Assembly (NCBI GenBank): GCA_030611815.1
Contig: JAUWPC010000028.1
Location: forward strand, 1-17,604
DNA: 17,604 nt
From: Desulfobacteraceae bacterium
Lineage (GTDB): Bacteria; Desulfobacterota; DSM-4660; Desulfatiglandales; Desulfatiglandaceae
Direction of reading: 5' to 3'
Part shown: positions 1 to 6,360 of the stretch, in pieces
Layout: each line of letters starts with the position of its first letter
How positions within the stretch are numbered: the stretch's first letter is position 1
Position numbers and translations under genes: made by a program
The notes under the pieces: generated by a model
Database searches by the model: none
What the model was told of the DNA's origin: nothing
What the model saw: the letters and a program-made list of their open reading frames with translations, nothing else

Positions 1-1608
1 TACGATATTGCCCTGCCTGTCCAAGAAGGCATATATCAGATCGGGACGGTCCATGTGGGCTTGAATAAGAAGCACATTGATCAGCTTATCAGCAATTTAC
101 GGATCACCTTTTTCGGTTTTATATCGGCCATTGTGCTCATCTTTTTTGGCATAAGCCACAAGCTGTCAAAATACATTACCCGGCCCATGTCGAAGCTCAT
201 CAGGATGTCGGATGAACTGAGCAGAGGGGATTTAGATGTGGAACCAGGCATTGGCACCACAGCCAAGTGCTGGGAGATGGAAGGTTGCGATAAATCGAAC
301 TGCCCTGCCTACCACGAAACTTCAATCCCATGCTGGTACGTGGACGGAACTGAATGTGATTCTACCCCAGAATGTAATGAGTTCCCTGAAAAGCTCCAGC
401 AATGTTATGGATGTCACGTCTATAAGAGACATGTGGGGGATGAGATCGAACAATTAGCCGATTCGTTCAATCATATGACCAGATCCTTAAAGGCCTCCCA
501 GGCCAAGCTGAAGGAATCTGAAGAAAAATACCGGTCACTTTCTGACAGCGGGCCCAACCCCATTTTTGTGCTTGACCGTGAGACCCTTGAGATCCTTGAT
601 CTCAACCCGAGCGCAGAGGAGACATACGCTTATTCGAAAGAAGAATTGATAGGGAGGCCCTTCACAGACCTTGGTACTTTTGAATATGTGGAGGCAGGTG
701 AGGAGGCTCTCAAAAAGGATGGTTCGTCAAGAGCAGGTGCTCTTGGTTCGAGGATATTACATTACAAAAAGGGAAAGAGGCCTTTTTATGTGAACGCCCG
801 GGCCTGTGCAACAAAGTATCAGGATAGGGATGCGATAGTCCTTGCAACAAACGATATTACGGAGATAGTGGAAAAGGATGCTCAGTTGATACAGGCCAGC
901 AAGATGACAAGCTTAGGGGAGATGTCAGCGGGCATCGCCCATGAGTTGAACCAGCCGCTGAATGCCATAAAAATGGGGAACGAATTTCTAAAAATGATGA
1001 TCGAAAAGGAGAGAAGGATCCCGGATGAACATCTGTCAGAGGTGATCACTGAGGTAAGTACCCAGGTGGACCGGGCTGCAGAGACAATCAACCGTCTCAG
1101 AGAATTTGGACGAAAGGCGGATATTAGAAAGGAAAAGGTCGACATCAATAAACCGATTAGAGGCGTTCTGGCAATTATTGCCAAGCAGTTAGGCCTCCAA
1201 AATATAGAGGTTCTGTTCTACCCTGATGAGACCCTTCCTCCCATTTTAGCCCATGCCAATCGATTAGAACAGGTGATCTTCAACCTGGTGACCAATGCCC
1301 GTGATGCCATCAATCAGAGGAAAGAGGCCAATAATGGGACTGCCACTGGTATAGTCACTATCCGCTCTTTTGTGGAAGGTGACCGGGTTGCCGTGACGGT
1401 CACTGATACCGGTATTGGTATTCCAGAAGGAGCCAAGGATAAGATCTTTGACCCATTTTTCACCACAAAAGAGGTGGGAAAAGGGATGGGTCTCGGTCTT
1501 TCTATCCTTTATGAGATCGTTAGAGAGTACGGCGGTGTGATCCGTGTTCACAGCCAAGAAGGGATCGGCAGCACCTTCAAACTTACATTTCCCAGGGCCA
1601 CGTCCTGA
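1..1608 (+). CDS. Membrane sensor histidine kinase (HAMP, two-CW, PAS, HisKA, HATPase), 5' end missing
   Basis: The frame is open from the first base, so the true start lies outside the window. The GTG at 55 is only an internal codon. Counting from the first visible codon, residues 1-33 look like the end of a Cache-type periplasmic sensor. A membrane segment follows (about 35-55), then a HAMP-like linker (about 57-85). Residues 90-142 form a cysteine-rich block with eight Cys, beginning CWEMEGC and containing CPAY, CW, GTEC and CYGC. This matches the two-CW domain known from deltaproteobacterial kinases. A PAS domain (about 177-290) precedes HisKA with the phospho-acceptor His314 in HELNQPLN. 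The ATPase part shows N, DTGIGIP, DPFFTTK and GKGMGLGL boxes, so it should be active. The H-box resembles DctB/NtrB-like kinases. The response regulator gene starts 18 bp downstream and is the likely partner. The signal sensed is unknown; the Cys block suggests metal or redox binding, which is inference. Confidence 0.93.
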   Translation, partial: YDIALPVQEGIYQIGTVHVGLNKKHIDQLISNLRITFFGFISAIVLIFFGISHKLSKYITRPMSKLIRMSDELSRGDLDVEPGIGTTAKCWEMEGCDKSNCPAYHETSIPCWYVDGTECDSTPECNEFPEKLQQCYGCHVYKRHVGDEIEQLADSFNHMTRSLKASQAKLKESEEKYRSLSDSGPNPIFVLDRETLEILDLNPSAEETYAYSKEELIGRPFTDLGTFEYVEAGEEALKKDGSSRAGALGSRILHYKKGKRPFYVNARACATKYQDRDAIVLATNDITEIVEKDAQLIQASKMTSLGEMSAGIAHELNQPLNAIKMGNEFLKMMIEKERRIPDEHLSEVITEVSTQVDRAAETINRLREFGRKADIRKEKVDINKPIRGVLAIIAKQLGLQNIEVLFYPDETLPPILAHANRLEQVIFNLVTNARDAINQRKEANNGTATGIVTIRSFVEGDRVAVTVTDTGIGIPEGAKDKIFDPFFTTKEVGKGMGLGLSILYEIVREYGGVIRVHSQEGIGSTFKLTFPRATS

Positions 1609-1626
1609 CAGAAGAGAGGAGATGGG

Positions 1627-2346
1627 ATGAACAAAATATTGGTTATTGATGATGAAAAACCCACCCTTGCCATGTTTCGGCTCTTGTTAGGGGCTTATGG
1701 TTATGAGGTATTGACAGCAGAAGACGGGGTGGAAGGCCTTGAGGTTTTCAACAATGAGAGACCCCCAATCGTACTTACGGACATTAAGATGCCTGGGATA
1801 GATGGTTTTGAGGTATTGAGGCGGATCAAAGAGATCGAGCCTGCCACAGAGGTGATCGTCATTACCGGCCACGGGGATATGGATCTTGCCGTTGAGGCCT
1901 TGAACCTTAATGCCACCGACTTTATCAACAAACCAATTCAGAGGCCCTCGCTCGACGCAGCGCTAAAACGGGCTGAGGAAAGGCTCAAATTGGCTAAAAG
2001 ACCGGTGGAGGATTCAATATCGTTGCGAAATGCAGATGATGTTGTCATCATAGATATTAAAGGAGATGTCACGACCCTTTCCGAGGCCCCCTTATTTGAT
2101 GCGTATAATGAAGCTTCAGCCAGAGGGAGGACTAAGATATTGATACACTTTGATGAGAGGTCCTCAATAAACGGTGCAGGTATCGCAGCATTAATTCAGC
2201 TCCTTTCGGAAAGCAAGAAAAAGAATCAGGTGGTTGCCATTACAGGCCTCTCTTCAAATTTCAAGAAGGTATTCCAGATGGTCGGGATCACGAAATTCGC
2301 AACAATTTACGACCGTGAAGAAGAGGCAATAGTGGGCTTCCAATGA
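1627..2346 (+). CDS. Response regulator with REC receiver and C-terminal STAS domain
   Basis: The 239-residue protein has two domains. Residues 1-125 are a CheY-like receiver with the acidic pocket (D8, D9), phospho-acceptor D52 in LTDIKMPG, T80 and K102 in NKP. Residues about 135-235 look like a STAS (anti-anti-sigma/SpoIIAA-like) domain, with a loop SSINGAGIAALI where the family usually has DSSG. The residue aligned with the phosphorylated serine of SpoIIAA is Ala184, so this domain probably cannot be switched by serine phosphorylation in the classical way. S179 and S180 lie close by. No DNA-binding domain is present, so the output is expected to be a protein contact (partner switching). 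No anti-sigma kinase or PP2C phosphatase gene is visible. The start is supported by GAGGAG upstream. The gene follows a histidine kinase by 18 bp and precedes an RND-kinase fusion, so either kinase could phosphorylate it. Confidence 0.92.
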   Translation: MNKILVIDDEKPTLAMFRLLLGAYGYEVLTAEDGVEGLEVFNNERPPIVLTDIKMPGIDGFEVLRRIKEIEPATEVIVITGHGDMDLAVEALNLNATDFINKPIQRPSLDAALKRAEERLKLAKRPVEDSISLRNADDVVIIDIKGDVTTLSEAPLFDAYNEASARGRTKILIHFDERSSINGAGIAALIQLLSESKKKNQVVAITGLSSNFKKVFQMVGITKFATIYDREEEAIVGFQ

Positions 2347-2385
2347 AATTTTGCATTTGAACACTTATTGAACCCCAACATTGCA

Positions 2386-2483
2386 AAAGTCGAGGATGCC
2401 GCAGGTCTTAGGCATCGAGGGTGGAGCTGTAGTACTTTACTGCAAACCCTCGACAACGCAGGAAATACGGTATCCTCGACTTT
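2386..2483. repeat. Long imperfect palindrome (possible structured RNA or palindromic repeat)
   Basis: The outer arms 2386-2401 (AAAGTCGAGGATGCCG) and 2468-2483 pair over 16 bp with a single G-U. Inside, 2415-2422 pairs perfectly with 2446-2453 (TCGAGGGT/ACCCTCGA). Further in, 2428-2434 pairs with 2438-2444 with one G-U around a 3-nt loop. The three stems are nearly coaxial, so transcription from either strand would give one long hairpin with an internal loop. It has no T-run and does not look like an ordinary terminator. It could be a dispersed palindromic repeat, a MITE remnant or a small RNA. Genomic copy number cannot be judged here. Confidence 0.6.
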
Positions 2484-2492
2484 CCCGAAGGG

Positions 2493-2614
2493 TAAATAAA
2501 ATGGCTGTTTTTGCCTGCTTTCAGGATGCCACCTGTAGCGGATTCCATCAAAGAATAAAAATGACGAAATGGCCTGTATTTGTAGCTTTTAAACTTATTT
2601 TGCCATTTTATTTA
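2493..2614. repeat. 122-bp unit with 13-bp perfect terminal inverted repeats
   Basis: TAAATAAAATGGC at 2493-2505 is repeated perfectly inverted at 2602-2614. A related AAATGGC motif occurs inside the unit near 2566. The unit follows the 2386-2483 palindrome directly and ends about 30 bp before the RND-kinase start. The arms begin and end in TA, as expected if TA were duplicated on insertion, but this is weak evidence alone. Nothing in it looks coding. Confidence 0.45.
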
Positions 2615-2645
2615 TGCAACTAAGGGGTGAACACTCATTGCGATC

Positions 2646-5639
2646 ATGCCGAACTTACCCAAAGCTATCAGGACCGAAAACTGGCTTCGCTTCATCATTG
2701 ACCATCCGTACCAAATCATCCTTTTGATATTTCTGATCACCGCTCTTTTTGCCGTTCAACTCCCTAATATCCGCTTCCAGACATCTATTTATGACTTGGT
2801 CATTAAGGACCTTTCAGAGACTGCCTATTACGAGGCGTTCAAGAAAGAGTTTGGGAGCGAGGAACTCATCCTTGTTGTGGCAAAGGCGGAAGAGATCTTT
2901 GGAACAGACACCTTCAGAAGGATTGGTTTGATTGCCCAAAAACTTTCAGAGATACCAGGTGTGAGAAAGGTTATCAGTCTTCCCGGCATAAAAAAAGACA
3001 TGGACATTACCTCCCGTTGGAGCCTGTCCGATTTTGAAAACATCATTGCCCCGATAGATCTCTTCAAAAGAAATCTTTTGTCAGTGGATAACAGAACCAC
3101 TGTCCTCTCTGTAATTCTTGATGATGTCAAGTATAAGGATGATATTATCGAGGCCATTGAAGAGATAATTGAAAACGAAAGGAACGGAATATCTCTATAT
3201 CAAATTGGCATGCCTCTTGTTTCAAAGGCCTTGGCAACATATACGGAAAAGGACTTTTTTAGACTTCCTCCGATTACCTTTTTAGTGATAGCCGTTCTCC
3301 TTTTCTGCTTCTTTGGGAATATCCGTGGCATATTGATCCCCACCGGCGCTGTATTCCTGGCGCTAATCTGGACCTTCGGTCTCATGGCCTGGACAGAGAC
3401 CCCTCTCTCTTTGCTGACAATGATCGTCCCGATCCTATTGATTGCCGTGGGAACCGCCTATTGTATGCACATTATGTCAGAGTACCGGGCTTGTGCTGCC
3501 AGGGCCGATTCACCATCAAAAGCGGCTTATTTGTGTTTTGTTAGTATGGGATTTCCAACGTCCCTGGCCGTGATCACAACCATTATAGGGCTGGCATCTT
3601 TATTGCTGAACAAGATTGAGAGTATCAGGGAGTTTGCCCTTTTTTCCTGTATTGGGATGTTGAGTATGCTCATCATCATGCTTACCCTCCTGCCAGCTGT
3701 TCTCGCTGTCTTGCCATTAGCGAATAAGGGTAGACGAGGCTGGTCATCGGCAAGAGACGCATCCGACCGTCTCATTGCTAAAATAATCCAGTTAAACTTA
3801 CGCCACGAAAAGGGATTACTATATGTCATCGCAGTTGTCAGCGCGGTCGCCTTTTCCGGCATTTTTCTCATCAGGGTGGAAACAAACCCGGTGGATTACT
3901 TCAGACAGGACACGCCCATCATCCAACATTTTAAGGACGTTTGCCAGCAAACTGCAGGGAGTTTTCCAGTAAATGTGGTCCTGAACAGCAAGACAGAAGG
4001 CTATTTCGAAAGGCCTTCTCATCTGAAGCAGATAGAACAAATACAAGGCTTTCTTAATTCACTTGATGGTGTTGATAAGACGATCTCTTTTGCCGATTTC
4101 CTCAGGCTGGTGAACTATGCGACCAATCAGTACAGACGGGAATATTATGCCCTCCCGGAAGAGGCCCGTGAGGTCCGTATGCTAACTAACAGTTACAAGA
4201 GCATGTTGGGCCAGGAAATGTTTAAGAGATTCATGAACCAAGACCTCTCCAAAGCAAACATTGTGTTGAGGACTCATATTTCAAGCTCCAAGGATTTCTT
4301 GGAACTCAGGAGAAGAATACAGGGCTTTCTTCAGAAACACTTTTCCGGGCATTTCGACTTTCATATTACCGGCTTTGGTATGGTAATTTCCCAAAGCAGC
4401 CAACTGCTTACCATGGGCTTAATAAAGAGCCTTTCCCTCACCATAGTCCTCATTTTCGGTGTCATGGCGCTATTGTTTTTTTCAACCAGGGTAGGACTCA
4501 TTGCTATCCTCACCAACTGCTTTCCTATTATTATCACTTTTGGCCTAATGGGATGGTTCGGAATCAGGCTTTCCGTTGCTACCAGCCTTATTGCCAGCAT
4601 CGCCATTGGACTTGCTGTTGATGATACAATACATTACCTGGTAAGATACAACCGCGAGTTTAAGAAAGACTTAGACAAAGACAGGTCGCTCCGTGATACT
4701 ATCAGGGGCGTGGGCAGGCCGATTATTTTTACCACATTGGCAATAAGTCTCGGTTTTTCCATTTTGATCTTCTCCCATTTTAAGCCTACAGCCGTCTTTG
4801 GCCTCCTAATGGTAATAACCATGCTTTCAGCCTTAGTAGGAGATCTACTCATCCTTCCATCACTCATCCGTCGTGTGGAACTTGTGACAGCATGGGATCT
4901 GCTCAGACTCATGCCTACTATGGGAGGAATCTCTGCCGGCATCGCCCATGAGCTGAACCAGCCGCTGAATGCAATCAAAATGGGGAGTGAATTCCTGAAA
5001 ATGATGATCCAACGGGGAAAGAAAATCCAGGAGGAGGATCTGTCTCAGGTCGCAAACGAGATAAGCGTCCAGGTGGACAGGGCCTCAGAAATTATTAGCC
5101 GGCTCAGCCAATTTAGTGGGAAGCTGGATTTTGAAAAGGAAGAGGTAGATGTTAACACGATAATCAGAAACACCCTTGCCACAATGGCCCATCAACTGGC
5201 TTTGGATAAAATTGAAGCGGAGCTTCACTTAGATGAAACACTTCCGCCGGTCCTGGCACACCGCAATCGTTTGGGACAGGTGGTCTTCAGCCTGATCTCC
5301 AATGCAAAGGATGCAATAAATGAGAAGAAGGAGGTTGTTGGTGGAACAAATACTGATTTTATCCGTGTCCGCAGCTTCTCTGAAAATGACCGGATCGTTG
5401 TTTCGTTTTCTGATTCCGGCATAGGGATTCCGGACGATGTCAGGGAAAGGATTTTTGAGCCCTTTTTTACCACTAAAGAGGCGGGAAAAGGGAAAGGATT
5501 GGGACTCTCCATTACTAACGAGATAGTCAAAGACTACGGCGGTCACATTGATATCCAGAGCGAGAAAGGGGAAGGGACTACTTTTACGCTGACCTTCCCA
5601 AAAGCTCTATCGTCTGCCACTCCCGAGACAGGCCCTTGA
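2646..5639 (+). CDS. RND/MMPL (HAE3-type) transporter domain fused to a histidine kinase core
   Basis: One uninterrupted 997-residue frame. Residues 1-755 are a full RND protein. TM1 is at about 22-40, followed by a periplasmic loop, TM2-6 (about 208-353) with VGTAYCMHIMSEY, TM7 (about 389-412), a second periplasmic loop, and TM8-12 (about 595-742) with GLAVDDTIHYLVRY. Both motifs are typical of HAE3/MMPL proteins. After the RND tail VELVTAWDLLRL (744-755) only a few residues precede HisKA, with His768 in HELNQPLN. N886, D923 (DSGIGIP), EPFFTTK and GKGKGLGL complete an apparently active ATPase. There is no HAMP, PAS or two-CW domain, so the RND part itself would be the input. The kinase core closely resembles that of the kinase at 1-1608. 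ATG 2646 has AGGGG 17 nt upstream, which is too far; ATT 2637 is better spaced but rare. The last 56 bp overlap fdhB on the other strand. Transport activity and ligand are unknown. Confidence 0.9.
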   Translation: MPNLPKAIRTENWLRFIIDHPYQIILLIFLITALFAVQLPNIRFQTSIYDLVIKDLSETAYYEAFKKEFGSEELILVVAKAEEIFGTDTFRRIGLIAQKLSEIPGVRKVISLPGIKKDMDITSRWSLSDFENIIAPIDLFKRNLLSVDNRTTVLSVILDDVKYKDDIIEAIEEIIENERNGISLYQIGMPLVSKALATYTEKDFFRLPPITFLVIAVLLFCFFGNIRGILIPTGAVFLALIWTFGLMAWTETPLSLLTMIVPILLIAVGTAYCMHIMSEYRACAARADSPSKAAYLCFVSMGFPTSLAVITTIIGLASLLLNKIESIREFALFSCIGMLSMLIIMLTLLPAVLAVLPLANKGRRGWSSARDASDRLIAKIIQLNLRHEKGLLYVIAVVSAVAFSGIFLIRVETNPVDYFRQDTPIIQHFKDVCQQTAGSFPVNVVLNSKTEGYFERPSHLKQIEQIQGFLNSLDGVDKTISFADFLRLVNYATNQYRREYYALPEEAREVRMLTNSYKSMLGQEMFKRFMNQDLSKANIVLRTHISSSKDFLELRRRIQGFLQKHFSGHFDFHITGFGMVISQSSQLLTMGLIKSLSLTIVLIFGVMALLFFSTRVGLIAILTNCFPIIITFGLMGWFGIRLSVATSLIASIAIGLAVDDTIHYLVRYNREFKKDLDKDRSLRDTIRGVGRPIIFTTLAISLGFSILIFSHFKPTAVFGLLMVITMLSALVGDLLILPSLIRRVELVTAWDLLRLMPTMGGISAGIAHELNQPLNAIKMGSEFLKMMIQRGKKIQEEDLSQVANEISVQVDRASEIISRLSQFSGKLDFEKEEVDVNTIIRNTLATMAHQLALDKIEAELHLDETLPPVLAHRNRLGQVVFSLISNAKDAINEKKEVVGGTNTDFIRVRSFSENDRIVVSFSDSGIGIPDDVRERIFEPFFTTKEAGKGKGLGLSITNEIVKDYGGHIDIQSEKGEGTTFTLTFPKALSSATPETGP

Positions 5640-6345
5640 GCGATCCCCCGATCTTTCTCAGGGCCATCTTTCTGTCCATGCCGCCGGGCAAGGCGTCCAC
5701 CTTGGCGTAGGTATAGTACTTCTTTGGCTCAGCAGCAAGCAGGTAAAACACCCGCAGGTCTTCAAGACCGGTCAGTGTGGCCTTGGGGAACCTGGACTTG
5801 GTGGCAGCGAGGCTATCTTTGGCCAAGGCAACCATCTTGTCCCTGTCCCCAAAATTCATGGCTCCGGTAGGACAGGTCTTGACGCAGGCCGGCAGGAGGC
5901 CGTTATGGACCCTGTCAACGCACATGGTGCACTTGGAGAGATACCCTGTCCCTTTTTTGGTCCTCGGGATGTTGAAGGGGCAGGATTCAATAACATCTTC
6001 TGCCTTCATCTTTTTGAGTTTATCCGTGTAGAGGACCGCACCGGTCTGGCTGTCAATAATGATCCCGCCCGGGGCATCGTTTTCAGAGGCCTCTTTGCAG
6101 AGAGGCTCAACACAATGCCTGCACTGGTCAGGAAAAAAGTACCATACCGGCTTGCTGTTTGATCCCATATGTTCCTGGAATCGAACAACTTTATAAGTAT
6201 CAAAGGACAGGTCTTTGGGATTCTGCATGCTCCCCCAATTATGGGTTTTTGTGGCCGGCAACTGATTCCATTGCTTGCAGGCAATCTGACAGCCCCTACA
6301 TGCAGTACACAGTGTAGTATCTATAAAAAACGCTTTTCCGCTCAT
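5584..6345 (-). CDS. fdhB: Formate dehydrogenase iron-sulfur (beta) subunit
   Basis: A 253-residue ferredoxin-like electron-transfer subunit that would carry electrons from the catalytic subunit to an outside acceptor. The cysteines are C13, C16, C19, C23; C75, C78, C83; C122; C139, C142, C154, C158. That is 12 in total, enough for three [4Fe-4S] clusters. Ser87 stands where four-cluster FdnH-type proteins usually have another Cys. Three clusters match the known soluble periplasmic FdhAB of Desulfovibrio. There is no C-terminal membrane helix like that of E. coli FdnH and no signal peptide, so export would be by co-transport with the Tat signal of FdhA. It is the last gene of the operon, 13 bp after fdhA, with a near-perfect Shine-Dalgarno sequence. 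Its 3' end runs 56 bp into the opposing RND-kinase gene. Neither a cytochrome c nor a membrane gamma subunit follows. Confidence 0.95.
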   Translation of the reverse strand: MSGKAFFIDTTLCTACRGCQIACKQWNQLPATKTHNWGSMQNPKDLSFDTYKVVRFQEHMGSNSKPVWYFFPDQCRHCVEPLCKEASENDAPGGIIIDSQTGAVLYTDKLKKMKAEDVIESCPFNIPRTKKGTGYLSKCTMCVDRVHNGLLPACVKTCPTGAMNFGDRDKMVALAKDSLAATKSRFPKATLTGLEDLRVFYLLAAEPKKYYTYAKVDALPGGMDRKMALRKIGGSLKGLSREWQTIELLGRSA

Positions 6346-6347
6346 CA

Positions 6348-6360
6348 GATCACCTCCTTT
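6348..6360 (-). promoter_or_regulatory. Very strong Shine-Dalgarno sequence of fdhB
   Basis: On the minus strand AAAGGAGGTGATC lies directly before ATG 6345, with 7 nt between GGAGG and the start codon. It is almost fully complementary to the 16S rRNA 3' end and overlaps the fdhA stop codon (6359-6361). This fixes the fdhB start and suggests efficient translation, perhaps to make up for slow selenocysteine readthrough upstream (inference). Confidence 0.9.

Larger units (their letters stand above)
2358..2640. repeat. 13-bp direct repeats bracketing the structured gap
   Basis: TGAACACTTATTG at 2358-2370 and TGAACACTCATTG at 2628-2640 agree at 12 of 13 positions. They enclose 257 bp that contain two inverted-repeat units and no convincing gene. 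The whole 299-bp gap (2347-2645) separates the response regulator from the RND-kinase gene. If one repeat copy and the intervening DNA were removed, the two genes would lie about 29 bp apart, an ordinary operon distance. This makes insertion of a non-coding element plausible. A 13-bp target duplication is long, however, and the match could be chance. Confidence 0.45.

Noticed and set aside
2381..2623. 80-residue open frame on the + strand in the gap before the RND-kinase gene
   Set aside because: It lies across both palindromic units, has no ribosome-binding site and no recognisable protein pattern; the inverted repeats explain the sequence better.
2637..2646. ATT at 2637 as the start of the RND-kinase gene
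   Set aside because: It is better spaced from AGGGG than ATG 2646, but ATT starts are very rare and the change would add only three residues; ATG was kept.
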